A stretch of 64,000 bases of DNA from assembly GCF_002127265.1 (NCBI RefSeq), contig NZ_NFUU01000001.1:682001-746000 (forward strand), given 5' to 3'. Shown piece by piece: positions 38,967 to 47,414 of the stretch. The DNA is from Hydrogenophaga sp. IBVHS1 (lineage in GTDB: Bacteria > Pseudomonadota > Gammaproteobacteria > Burkholderiales > Burkholderiaceae_C). How positions within the stretch are numbered: the stretch's first letter is position 1; every line of letters starts with the position of its first letter. Position numbers and translations under genes: made by a program. A model generated the notes under the pieces. It was not told where the DNA came from and did not search any database. It worked only from the letters and a program-made list of their open reading frames with translations.

Positions 38967-40070
38967 ATGTACAAAAACCTCGTGACCCGGCGCGCCTTGT
39001 GCGTGCTGGCAGTTGCCAGCTTTTTATCTCCCCTGTCCATCACCCAGGCACAGACGTCGCCGCCACCGTTGAAGGTCGGCTTCGTCTACGTGGCGCCGCT
39101 TACCGATGCCGGCTGGGTACGTCAGCATGAGCAAGGGCGCCTCGCGGTGCAGGCCGCGCTGGGCAGCCGCGTGGAGACGCGTTATGTGGAGAACGTGCCC
39201 GAGGGCGCGGATGCCGAGCGTGTGATCCGCGATCTGGCGCAGCAGGGTGCGCGCATCATCTTCACGCCCAGCTTCGGCTACATGGAGCCCACGCTGAAGG
39301 TGGCGCGCGAGTTTCCGGATGTGAAGTTCGAGTCCGTCACCGGCTACAAGACGGCGCCCAACGTGGCCACGGCCAACGCGCGCTATTACGAAGGCCGCTA
39401 CCTGGCCGGTGTCGCCGCCGGCCGCATGGCCACGCAGGCGGGCTATGTGGCGGGCTTTCCCATTCCCGAAGTGATTCAGGGCATCAACGCCTTCACGCTG
39501 GGCATGCGCTCGGTGAACCCGCGTGCCACGGTGAAGGTGGTGTGGCTGGGCGAGTGGTTCAACCCTCCGCGCGAGCGCGATGCGGCCATGACGCTGATGA
39601 ACCAGGGCGCCGAGGTGCTCGCCTTTCACACCGGGTCCACCGCCGTGATGACCGCCGCGCAGGAGCGCGGCAAGCTCGCCGTGGCCTACCACTCCGACAT
39701 GCGCAGGGTCGCGCCCGATGCGCAGGTGGTGGCGGTCACGCACCTCTGGGGCGACTACTACACGCGCCGCGTGCAGGCGGTGCTGGACGGCACCTGGCAG
39801 AGCGGCGGCGTATGGGGCGGCGTGAAAGACGGGATGATCCGCGTCGATGCGTTCGGCAGCAAGGTGCCCGCCGCTGTGCGCGACGAAGTGCTGGCGCGCC
39901 AGGCCGACATGGCTGCAGGCAAGTTGCCCGTGTTCACCGCCGCACGCACCGCGCCGGTGCGCGACAACCAGGGCAAGACCGTGATTGAAGCCGGGCAGGG
40001 CCTGAGCGACGCGCAGATTCTCGGCATGAACTGGCTGGTTGAAGGCGTGCAGGGTTCTGTGGACCGTTGA
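38967..40070 (+). CDS. Second BmpA-family purine-binding periplasmic protein
   Basis: 367 residues, related throughout to the binding protein at 34417 (ENVPEGADAERVIRDLAQQG against ENVPESADAERVLRDMASQG; FGYMEPTLKVA; VTGYKTAPNV). It has a normal Sec signal (about 1-28, ending ITQAQ) instead of a lipobox and lacks the Ala/Pro linker, so it is probably soluble in the periplasm. No second set of permease genes is present, so it likely shares the upstream importer. Confidence 0.9.
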   Translation: MYKNLVTRRALCVLAVASFLSPLSITQAQTSPPPLKVGFVYVAPLTDAGWVRQHEQGRLAVQAALGSRVETRYVENVPEGADAERVIRDLAQQGARIIFTPSFGYMEPTLKVAREFPDVKFESVTGYKTAPNVATANARYYEGRYLAGVAAGRMATQAGYVAGFPIPEVIQGINAFTLGMRSVNPRATVKVVWLGEWFNPPRERDAAMTLMNQGAEVLAFHTGSTAVMTAAQERGKLAVAYHSDMRRVAPDAQVVAVTHLWGDYYTRRVQAVLDGTWQSGGVWGGVKDGMIRVDAFGSKVPAAVRDEVLARQADMAAGKLPVFTAARTAPVRDNQGKTVIEAGQGLSDAQILGMNWLVEGVQGSVDR

Positions 40071-40143
40071 CCCACGGCGGCGGTATGGGCCCTATCGGCA
40101 GGGCGTTATGCCGTCGCGCGCATGAGGCGTTAAGCTCGTTCAA

Positions 40144-41436
40144 ATGAGAGCCTACCGCGCCGCCATCCTCCGTTTTGCCGACGACCAGAGCCCCGTGTAC
40201 GAGGCCGATGGCCTGCTCGTGGTGGGCCCCGATGCACAAGGCCGGCGTGTGGTGCGTGCGGTGGGCGACCATGACACGCTGATCGGGAACTTCCCCGGCG
40301 TTTCGGTGGAAGACCTTCGCGGCAAACTCATCGCGCCGGGCTTTGTGGACATGCATGTGCACTACCCGCAGACCGATGTGATCGGTGCGCCGGCGGCGGG
40401 CCTGCTGCCCTGGCTGGAAAACTACACCTTCCCGCACGAGACGCGTTTCTCCGACCCTGAGCATGCGCGGGAGGTGGCCGGCTTCTTCTTCGACGAACTC
40501 GCGCGCCATGGCGTGACCACGGCGCTTACTTTCGCCACTTCGCATCCGGCCTCGGTGGACGCCGCGTTCGAGGAGGCGCGCGCGCGCGGCCTGCGCTTCA
40601 TCACCGGCAAGGTGCTGCAGGACCGGCACAGCCCGGACGGCGTGCGCGACGAGACCGAGCAGAGCCTGATCGATACCGAATCGTTGATTCAGCGCTGGCA
40701 TGGCGTGGACCGCCTGGGCTATGCGATCACGCCGCGCTTTGCGCCCACCAGCACGCCGGCGCAGTTGCGCGGCGCGGGTGAGCTGGCGGCGAAGTACGGC
40801 GATGTGTGGATCCAGTCGCACGTGGCAGAAAACCGCGACGAGGTGCGCTGGGCGGCAGAGCTGTTTCCCGATTCGCGCAGTTACCTGGGCGTGTACGACG
40901 ACTTCGGGTTGCTTCGAAAGCGCGCCGTGTACGCGCACTGCATCCACCTGGACCAGGCCGACCGCGAGCTGATGGCGCGCACTGGCACAGTGGCCGCGGT
41001 GAGCCCGACGAGCAATCTGTTTCTGGGCAGCGGGTTCTTCGACTACGCGGCGGCGGACGCGGCGGGCATGGGCTACGGGCTGGCGAGCGATGTGGGTGGG
41101 GGCACCAGCTTCTCGCCTTTCCACACCATGCTGGCCGCTTACTGCGTGGGCCGAGAGGGCCACACCAAGACCGGCCTGAGCCTCACGCCGGGGCAGCTCT
41201 GGTGGCAGCACACGGCGGGGGCTGCGCGGGCTTTGGGATTGGAGGGCGTGGTGGGGAATCTGCAACCCGGCAACGAGGCCGATTTTGTGGTGCTCGATCC
41301 GCAGGCCACGCCTTTGCTGGCTCGCAAGACATCGCAGGCTCGCAGCCTGGACGAGTTGCTGTTTGCGTTGATTGTTCTTGGGGACGATCGTTTGGTTTCG
41401 CGTACGGTGGTGGCTGGGGCTGATTTCTCTGGTTGA
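40144..41436 (+). CDS. guaD: Guanine deaminase
   Basis: 430-residue amidohydrolase that converts guanine to xanthine. Zinc site MHVHYPQTDVIG (H-x-H near residue 70), the GuaD stretches QSHVAENRDE and YAHCIHLD, SPTSNLFLGSGFFD and the C-terminal zinc Asp in LASDVGGGTSFSPFH. All are characteristic of bacterial GuaD. It completes the route guanine to xanthine to urate with XdhAB. Its stop codon directly abuts the stop codon of cioB on the other strand. Confidence 0.95.
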   Translation: MRAYRAAILRFADDQSPVYEADGLLVVGPDAQGRRVVRAVGDHDTLIGNFPGVSVEDLRGKLIAPGFVDMHVHYPQTDVIGAPAAGLLPWLENYTFPHETRFSDPEHAREVAGFFFDELARHGVTTALTFATSHPASVDAAFEEARARGLRFITGKVLQDRHSPDGVRDETEQSLIDTESLIQRWHGVDRLGYAITPRFAPTSTPAQLRGAGELAAKYGDVWIQSHVAENRDEVRWAAELFPDSRSYLGVYDDFGLLRKRAVYAHCIHLDQADRELMARTGTVAAVSPTSNLFLGSGFFDYAAADAAGMGYGLASDVGGGTSFSPFHTMLAAYCVGREGHTKTGLSLTPGQLWWQHTAGAARALGLEGVVGNLQPGNEADFVVLDPQATPLLARKTSQARSLDELLFALIVLGDDRLVSRTVVAGADFSG

Positions 41437-42441
41437 CTACGTATACGTCAAGGCCCGCGCTTTTCCCCAGAACACCCGGTACATGTAGATCGTGTACACG
41501 ATGATCACCGGCAAGGTGATTGCCACACCCACAAACACGACGGTGAGCGACTCGGTGGAAATGGCGGCTTCCCACACCGTCATGCGGCCGATCACGATGT
41601 CCGGAAAGATGCTGTAGGCCAGACCGAAGAAGGCGAGGATGAAGATCAGCACCGTGGCCGCAAACACCACCCAGCCGTAGCCCGCCTTCACCACGTTCGG
41701 GTGCGTCACCACCCAGCGCACCGCGAAGAAGGCGATGGCGCAGCTCAGCGGAATCGGCATCAAGCCGAACACTTCGGGCACGCTGAACCATTTCGCCACC
41801 ACGCCGGGATTTACCAGCGGTGTGGCCGCCGAAATGGCCACCAGCGCAAAGCCCATGGGCCACAAAACGCGGGCGGCCCAGCGCACCGCGTGCGTCTGCA
41901 ATTTACCCTCGGTCTTCATGATCAGCCAGCCCGCGCCGAGCAACACATAGGCCGCAGGCAATGTGATCGCAATGCCCAGGCTGAACGCCAGGCCGATCCA
42001 GCCGCTGTCGAAGCCCGTGATGTAGCTGCCCAGCATCCAGCCCTGCGAGCTGCTCGCCAGCAGCGAACCCACGAAGAACGAGCGGTTCCAGAAAGGTACG
42101 TATTTCGTCGGCGCCTTCACGCGGAAGTCGAACGCCACGCCGCGCAGGATCAGGCCGATCAGCATCACCGCCACCGGCAGGTACAGCGCCTGCAACACCA
42201 GGCCGTGTGCCATCGGAAAAGCCACCAGCAGCACGCCCACGCCCAGCACCAGCCAGGTCTCGTTGGCGTCCCAGAACGGGCCGATGCTGGAGATCATGGT
42301 GTCCTTCTCTTCCTTGCTCTGCGCCAGCGGCAGCAGCAGGCCCACGCCGAGGTCGTAGCCGTCGAGGATCACGTAGGCCAGCAGCGCCAGGCCCATCACG
42401 GCGAGAAAGATCAGAGGCAGGATTTCGGCCCAGGTGGTCAT
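41437..42441 (-). CDS. cioB: bd-type quinol oxidase subunit II (CioB/CydB)
   Basis: 334 residues, about eight hydrophobic helices, matching subunit II of cytochrome bd: MTTWAEILPLIFLAVMGLALLAYVILDGYDLGVG, then FWDANETWLVLGVG and RGVAFDFRVKAP. The shorter sequence and pairing with a short CioA point to the cyanide-insensitive CIO subclass. Start ATG 42441 is 16 bp after the cioA stop. There is no CydX-like small gene after it. Confidence 0.93.
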   Translation of the reverse strand: MTTWAEILPLIFLAVMGLALLAYVILDGYDLGVGLLLPLAQSKEEKDTMISSIGPFWDANETWLVLGVGVLLVAFPMAHGLVLQALYLPVAVMLIGLILRGVAFDFRVKAPTKYVPFWNRSFFVGSLLASSSQGWMLGSYITGFDSGWIGLAFSLGIAITLPAAYVLLGAGWLIMKTEGKLQTHAVRWAARVLWPMGFALVAISAATPLVNPGVVAKWFSVPEVFGLMPIPLSCAIAFFAVRWVVTHPNVVKAGYGWVVFAATVLIFILAFFGLAYSIFPDIVIGRMTVWEAAISTESLTVVFVGVAITLPVIIVYTIYMYRVFWGKARALTYT

Positions 42442-42457
42442 GTGGTGTTCCCTTCGA

Positions 42458-43831
42458 TCAGACGCCGGCCTTGCCAAGCGCCGCGCCGGCCGGGGCCTCG
42501 GGGGCGTGCTTGAAAGGATGCTCGGCCATGTACTTGAGCACACCCACGTAGGTGATGAGCAGCAGGCCGTAGACGATGAGGTAGGCCGTGAGCGTGAGCG
42601 CGATCATGGGCGGCGCGATCTGTGTGGCCACATCGGCAGTGCGCAGGTGGCCGTAGACGACGAAGGGTTGGCGGCCGATTTCAGTGACGTACCAGCCCGC
42701 GAGCGTGGCCAGCCAGCCCGAGAAGGTCATGCCCGCCAGCGTCCACAACAGGGGGCGTGGCAGCTTCACACGGCCATCGGGATGCGCACCTTCTCTGCGC
42801 TGGCGCCACAGCATCCAGGCACCCCACCAGGCCACCACCAGCATCAGAGAACCCACACCCACCATCACGCGAAACGCCCAGAAGATCGGCGCCACCGGCG
42901 GATGCGCGCCGGGAAATTCGTTCAGGCCCTTCAGCTCCGCGTCCATGTCGTGCGCCAGTATCAGGCTCGCCATCTTTGGAATCTTCACGGCGTAGTGCGT
43001 GGTGCCCGCCGCTTCGTCGGGAATGCCGAACAGCGTGAGCGGCGCGCTCTTCTCGGTGTGCCAGATGCCTTCGAGTGCGGCGATCTTGGCGGGCTGGTGC
43101 TCCAGCGTGTTCAGACCATGCATGTCGCCGGCCACAAACTGCAACGGCATGGCCACAGCGGCAGCGATCAGGGCCGTGCGCAGCGCCTTGTGCGTGCCGT
43201 GCGTGGCGCTGCCCTTCAGCAGCTGCCAGGCGCACAGGCCAGCGATGAGGAAGGACGCGGTGAGTGTGGAGGCCAGCAGCTTGTGCGCGAAGCGGTAGGG
43301 GAACGAGGGGTTGAACACCACGGCGAGCCAGTCGACCGGAATGAACTTGCCGTCCACGATCTCGAAGCCGGCGGGTGTCTGCATCCACGAATTCAGGCTC
43401 AGGATCCAGAACGCCGACATGGTGGTGCCAAACGCGACCAGCATGGTGGCGGCCAGGTGCACGCGCTCGCTCACGCGGCCACGGCCGAACAGCATGATGC
43501 CCAGGAAGCTGGCTTCCAGGAAGAACGCGGTGAGCACTTCGTAGCCCAGCAGCGGGCCCGAGATGTTGCCGGTCTTTTCCATGAAGCCCGGCCAGTTGGT
43601 GCCAAACTGAAAGCTCATGACAATGCCCGACACCACGCCGAGCGCGAAGGTCAGCGCGAACACCTTGGTCCAGAAGTAGTAGGCCTCTTCCCAGGCCGGG
43701 TCGCGCGTTTTGAGGAAGCGCAGCCGGAAGAACAGCAGGAACCAGCACAGCGCAATGGTGATGGTGGGGAACAGGATGTGAAAGCTGATGTTGGCCGCGA
43801 ATTGGATGCGGGAGAGGATCAGGGCGTCCAT
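42458..43831 (-). CDS. cioA: bd-type quinol oxidase subunit I (CioA/CydA)
   Basis: 457 residues. Haem ligands in the expected places: His near 18 (FHILFPTITI), His about 185 (RFAHKLLAS) and Met in the middle region (ALKAMPLQF-like MPLQFVAGDMHG). The quinol-binding Q loop (THYAVKIPKMASLIL) is short, as in the CIO/short-loop class. GWYVTEIGRQPFVVYG near 390 is the family signature. It oxidises ubiquinol and reduces oxygen to water at low oxygen or under respiratory stress. Confidence 0.94.
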   Translation of the reverse strand: MDALILSRIQFAANISFHILFPTITIALCWFLLFFRLRFLKTRDPAWEEAYYFWTKVFALTFALGVVSGIVMSFQFGTNWPGFMEKTGNISGPLLGYEVLTAFFLEASFLGIMLFGRGRVSERVHLAATMLVAFGTTMSAFWILSLNSWMQTPAGFEIVDGKFIPVDWLAVVFNPSFPYRFAHKLLASTLTASFLIAGLCAWQLLKGSATHGTHKALRTALIAAAVAMPLQFVAGDMHGLNTLEHQPAKIAALEGIWHTEKSAPLTLFGIPDEAAGTTHYAVKIPKMASLILAHDMDAELKGLNEFPGAHPPVAPIFWAFRVMVGVGSLMLVVAWWGAWMLWRQRREGAHPDGRVKLPRPLLWTLAGMTFSGWLATLAGWYVTEIGRQPFVVYGHLRTADVATQIAPPMIALTLTAYLIVYGLLLITYVGVLKYMAEHPFKHAPEAPAGAALGKAGV

Positions 43832-43847
43832 GGGTTTGATCTCCTGT

Positions 43848-44444
43848 TCAGGCGGCGTCGGGCAGCTTCTCGGGCCGCGCGCCGCGCGCGCCTTTGCCGG
43901 TCAGTCGGTCCTTGAGTTCGAGCACACGCGTCACCGTAGCGCCCATGCCCATGAGCTGCATCGCGGTCTCGGGCGCGAGCTTCTGCACGTCGTCGAACCA
44001 GGTCATGAGCCGGTCGATCAGATCGTGCATCTGCCGCATGCGCTCCTGGGCGTGCTGCTCGGCCTCTGTCCTGGGGGTTTCCAGCAGCGCGGTGCGCAGC
44101 ATCGAGAGCGTGGGCTCCACCTCGCGGCGGCGCCGTTCTTCGGCCAGCACGCGAAAGATTTCCCAAACATCGGCCGGCGCCTCGAAGTACTCGCGCCGGT
44201 CGCCCGGCTGGTGGCGCAGGCGCACCAGGCGCCAGGCCTGCAGTTCCTTCAAGCCCATGCTCACGTTCGAGCGCGAGAACTCCAGCGTCTCGGCAATCTC
44301 GTCGGCGTTGAGCGCGTTGGGCGAAATGAAGAGCAGGGCGTAGATCTGCCCCACGGTGCGGTTGATGCCCCATCGGCTGCCCATTTCCCCGAAGTGGGCG
44401 ACGAATTCTCGGTTCAGCGGGGGGAGGTGGTCTTGCAGCGGCAT
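43848..44444 (-). CDS. GbsR/MarR-type regulator of the cio operon
   Basis: 198 residues. Winged helix in the first 90 residues (TVGQIYALLFISPNALNADEIAETLEFSRSNVSMGLKELQ-type pattern), followed by a coiled helical tail. It matches GbsR-like MarR regulators. It is the first gene of the run gbsR-cioA-cioB, 16 bp before cioA. GTG 44453 is an alternative start three codons upstream of ATG 44444. A perfect palindrome lies 30 bp upstream, so it probably represses its own operon. Confidence 0.88.
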   Translation of the reverse strand: MPLQDHLPPLNREFVAHFGEMGSRWGINRTVGQIYALLFISPNALNADEIAETLEFSRSNVSMGLKELQAWRLVRLRHQPGDRREYFEAPADVWEIFRVLAEERRRREVEPTLSMLRTALLETPRTEAEQHAQERMRQMHDLIDRLMTWFDDVQKLAPETAMQLMGMGATVTRVLELKDRLTGKGARGARPEKLPDAA

Positions 44445-44474
44445 GGGCGCCACTGTATCGCGTTCAGATTGAAT

Positions 44475-44492
44475 TTTCAGTAATTACTGAAA
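44475..44492. promoter_or_regulatory. Perfect 18-bp palindrome, candidate GbsR operator
   Basis: TTTCAGTAATTACTGAAA lies in the divergent gap between gbsR (start 44444) and dcd (start 44561). Length, perfect symmetry and AT-rich core fit a MarR/GbsR site. It is the only AT-rich palindrome nearby and the best candidate for control of gbsR-cioA-cioB. Confidence 0.6.
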
Positions 44493-44560
44493 TTCCGGAA
44501 AGTTCATGGGGGCTCTGACGAAGGCGGGCGCGCCCGGCGCGCCACCTACAATGCCGCCCC

Positions 44561-45133
44561 ATGAGCATCAAAAGCGACAAATGGATCCGCCGCATGGCCG
44601 AACAACACGGCCTGATTTCACCCTTCGAGCCCGGCCAGGTGCGCGAGGTGGATGGCCGCAAGGTGATCAGCTACGGCACCAGCAGCTATGGCTACGACAT
44701 CCGCTGCGCGCCCGAATTCAAGGTGTTCACCAATATCCACAGCACGGTGGTGGACCCGAAGAACTTCGACGAGAACAGCTTCGTCGACATCAACAAGGAA
44801 GTGTGCGTCATCCCGCCCAACAGCTTCGCGCTGGCGCGCACCATGGAGTACTTCCGCATCCCGCGCAATGTGCTCACCATCTGCCTGGGCAAGAGCACCT
44901 ACGCGCGCTGCGGCATCATCGTTAATGTGACGCCCTTCGAGCCCGAGTGGGAAGGTTATGTGACGCTGGAGTTCAGCAACACCACGCCACTGCCGGCCAA
45001 GATTTACGCGGGCGAAGGCTGCGCGCAGGTGCTGTTTTTCGAGAGCGACAAGGACGATGTGTGCGAGGTCAGTTACAAGGACCGTGGCGGCAAATACCAG
45101 GGCCAGGTCGGGGTCACGCTACCAAAAGCCTGA
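44561..45133 (+). CDS. dcd: dCTP deaminase
   Basis: 190-residue enzyme turning dCTP to dUTP for thymidylate synthesis. Family landmarks: [18 protein letters not shown] near 45, [30 protein letters not shown] with the catalytic glutamate near 138, and [16 protein letters not shown] with [11 protein letters not shown] at the C-terminus. Length is standard. ATG 44561 is the only sensible start. Confidence 0.97.
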   Translation: MSIKSDKWIRRMAEQHGLISPFEPGQVREVDGRKVISYGTSSYGYDIRCAPEFKVFTNIHSTVVDPKNFDENSFVDINKEVCVIPPNSFALARTMEYFRIPRNVLTICLGKSTYARCGIIVNVTPFEPEWEGYVTLEFSNTTPLPAKIYAGEGCAQVLFFESDKDDVCEVSYKDRGGKYQGQVGVTLPKA

Positions 45134-45145
45134 GCACGCTTCAGT

Positions 45146-45163
45146 CCTTGACCTGCGTCAAGG
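45146..45163. promoter_or_regulatory. FNR/CRP-type palindrome upstream of the desaturase gene
   Basis: CCTTGAC-CTGC-GTCAAGG, a perfect 7-bp inverted repeat with a 4-base centre. The core TTGAC-N4-GTCAA is close to the FNR/ANR box TTGAT-N4-ATCAA. It lies 35 bp upstream of the desaturase start. Which regulator uses it is not known; it may also act as a weak hairpin after dcd. Confidence 0.5.
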
Positions 45164-45197
45164 CCATCGGAGGAGGGCGGGTCTAGCATCCCCGCCC

Positions 45198-46301
45198 ATG
45201 TCCAGTCTCCCTCCCTCCTTCACACTCCCCGATCCCGTTCCCGCTGGCCAGCCGCTGCCACACCGCAAGGTGATACGCGGTTGGCTCGCGCCCATTGTCG
45301 AGCGCCGCACCGTGCAGGCCGTTGCACTGCTGGTGTTCGACTGGCTCGTGTTCGGCGCCCTCATGTCCGGCACGGTGCTGCTCGGCGCGTGGTGGGCCAA
45401 GCTGCTGTGCGGCCTGGGCGCGGGCTTCATGATCGGCCGCCTCTTCATCATTGGCCACGACGCCTGCCACCAGAGCTACACGCCGCACCGGAGCTTGAAC
45501 CGCGTGCTGGGCCGCATCGCCATGCTGCCTTCGCTCACGCCCTACAGCCTGTGGGAGGTGGGGCACAACGTGGTGCACCACGGTTACACCAACCTCAAAG
45601 GCGTGGATTTTGTGTGGGCGCCGCTCACGCGCGACGAATACGAGGCCCTGCCGCCGGCCCGCCGCGCCATGGAGCGCGCCTACCGCAGCGGCTTCGGCCC
45701 GGCACTGTATTACCTGGTGGAAATGTGGTGGCGCCGCATGTTTTTTCCGCGCAAGGCTTACATGGGCACGCGCCGCGCCGAGTTCGTGTGGGATGGCCTC
45801 TTCGTCGTTGCCTCCGCCCTGGTCTGGATCGGTGGGCTGGTGGTCGCTGCGTTGGCCACCGGCCAGTCGGTCTGGCTGCTGCTGGGCATGGGCTTCGCCG
45901 TTCCCTTCCTGTTCTGGAACGCCATGATCGGCTTTGTGGTCTATGTGCACCACACTCACACGGCGGTGCAGTGGCACGACGACAAAGCCGCCTGGGCCAG
46001 GGCGGCACCGTTCGTTTCCACCACCGTGCACCTCACCTTTCCCCTGCGCATCGGTGCGCTGCTGCACCACATCATGGAGCACACCGCGCACCACGTGGAC
46101 ATGAGCATCCCGCTCTACAAGCTCAAGGGCGCGCAGCGCCTGCTGGAAAGCGCGCTGCCCGGGCGCATCATCGTGCAGCGCTTTTCCTGGCGCTGGTATT
46201 TCGACACCGCGCGCCGCTGCAAGCTCTACGACTTCAGCCGCCGATGCTGGACCGATTTCCAGGGCCGTCCAACCAGCCCGGTGGCGGCCGCAACGGTGTG
46301 A
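45198..46301 (+). CDS. Membrane fatty-acid desaturase
   Basis: 367-residue integral-membrane diiron desaturase. Histidine boxes HDACH (about 95), HNVVHH (about 130) and a third set HHTHT plus HHIMEHTAHH near 255-300, with four hydrophobic helices around them. It inserts a double bond into fatty-acyl lipid using oxygen and an external electron donor. Close relatives act on phospholipid acyl chains or on carotenoid-like substrates; which one is not clear. ATG 45198 follows GAGGAGGG. Confidence 0.88.
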   Translation: MSSLPPSFTLPDPVPAGQPLPHRKVIRGWLAPIVERRTVQAVALLVFDWLVFGALMSGTVLLGAWWAKLLCGLGAGFMIGRLFIIGHDACHQSYTPHRSLNRVLGRIAMLPSLTPYSLWEVGHNVVHHGYTNLKGVDFVWAPLTRDEYEALPPARRAMERAYRSGFGPALYYLVEMWWRRMFFPRKAYMGTRRAEFVWDGLFVVASALVWIGGLVVAALATGQSVWLLLGMGFAVPFLFWNAMIGFVVYVHHTHTAVQWHDDKAAWARAAPFVSTTVHLTFPLRIGALLHHIMEHTAHHVDMSIPLYKLKGAQRLLESALPGRIIVQRFSWRWYFDTARRCKLYDFSRRCWTDFQGRPTSPVAAATV

Positions 46302-46358
46302 GGTGCGCCCCATAATGCAGGTACCCGCGGCCGTATTTGCGCCGCCGAGGAGCCACGC

Positions 46359-47255
46359 ATGAAATGGGAAAACAACCGCGAATCCGATCAGGTGGAGGAC
46401 CGTCGCTCACAACCGGGTGGTGGTGGGGGCTTCGGCGGCCTGGGCGGTGGCGGCCGTGGGAGAGGCATCGGCATTGGCACCATCGCTGTGGCGCTGGTGG
46501 CGGGCTGGATCTTTGGCATCAATCCCCTCACCATTCTGGGCGCCTTGAGCGGTGGCGACATGGCGCCGACCGCTCAGGTGGAGCAGGCGCAGGGCCCGGC
46601 ACAGGCGCCCACCGACGACATGGGCAAGTTCGTGGCTTCTGTGCTGGGGGGTACCGAAGATGTGTGGGGGCAGGTGTTTCAGCAAGCCGGCTCTCAGTAC
46701 CAGAAGCCGCGCCTGGTGCTCTTTCGTGGCGCCACGCCCACCGCCTGCGGCACAGGCCAGTCGGCCATGGGGCCGTTTTACTGTCCGGGCGACCAGAAGG
46801 TCTACATCGACCTGAGCTTTTACGAAACCTTGCGCCGCCAGCTGGGCGCGCCCGGCGACTTCGCGCAGGCCTACGTGATCGCGCACGAGGTGGGCCACCA
46901 CGTGCAGAACCTCATGGGCATCACCGACCAGATGGAGAAAATGCGCGGGCGCGTGAGCGAGCGCGAGTACAACGCCATGTCGGTCCGGCTGGAACTGCAG
47001 GCCGACTGTTTCGCCGGCCTTTGGGCACACCACAACCACAAGTCCAAGGCCATTCTGGAACCCGGCGATGTGGAAGAGGCGCTGACGGCCGCCGCCGCCA
47101 TTGGCGACGATGCCCTGCAGCGCAAAAGCCAGGGCCAGATCGTGCCCGACAGCTTCACCCACGGCACCAGCGCGCAGCGTCAGCGCTGGTTCAATGCCGG
47201 CCTTCAAAGTGGTCAGGTTCAATCCTGCGACACGTTCAAGGCCGCCGCACTTTGA
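46359..47255 (+). CDS. ypfJ: YpfJ-family neutral zinc metallopeptidase-like protein
   Basis: 298 residues. Gly-rich N-terminus, one transmembrane helix ([21 protein letters not shown], about 38-60), then a zincin-like domain with [15 protein letters not shown] (H-E-x2-H, about 172) and the C-terminal [13 protein letters not shown], whose Glu is the third zinc ligand. [17 protein letters not shown] precedes it. The family is common; its substrate is not known. It is likely anchored in the inner membrane facing the periplasm. Confidence 0.92.
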   Translation: MKWENNRESDQVEDRRSQPGGGGGFGGLGGGGRGRGIGIGTIAVALVAGWIFGINPLTILGALSGGDMAPTAQVEQAQGPAQAPTDDMGKFVASVLGGTEDVWGQVFQQAGSQYQKPRLVLFRGATPTACGTGQSAMGPFYCPGDQKVYIDLSFYETLRRQLGAPGDFAQAYVIAHEVGHHVQNLMGITDQMEKMRGRVSEREYNAMSVRLELQADCFAGLWAHHNHKSKAILEPGDVEEALTAAAAIGDDALQRKSQGQIVPDSFTHGTSAQRQRWFNAGLQSGQVQSCDTFKAAAL

Positions 47256-47335
47256 TCCCCCCGCGCCGCCTGCGGCGTCACCCCCAAGGGGCGGCACCTG
47301 CGGCCCGGCAAAGCCGGTTCCGCGGTGCTCCTAAG
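47253..47335. repeat. GC-rich REP-like palindromic element
   Basis: After the ypfJ stop comes a run of short GC-rich inverted repeats (CGCCGCCTGCGGCG, CCCCCAAGGGG, CCGGCAAAGCCGG). This arrangement, stop codon followed by CCGCGCCGCCTGCGGCGTC and CCCCAAGGGG, is common downstream of genes in Comamonadaceae and looks like a dispersed extragenic palindrome. It may stabilise or end the ypfJ message. Copy number cannot be judged from one window. Confidence 0.55.
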
Positions 47336-47414
47336 GGTCCATTTGCAGGCGTAAAGCTCACTTTTGGGCCAAAAGTCGTCAAAGTGAGACAATACCGGGC
47401 TAACTTTGAAGTCC

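Noticed and set aside
40391-41265. Open frame on the minus strand over guaD
   Set aside because: Antisense to a clear guanine deaminase; no domain.
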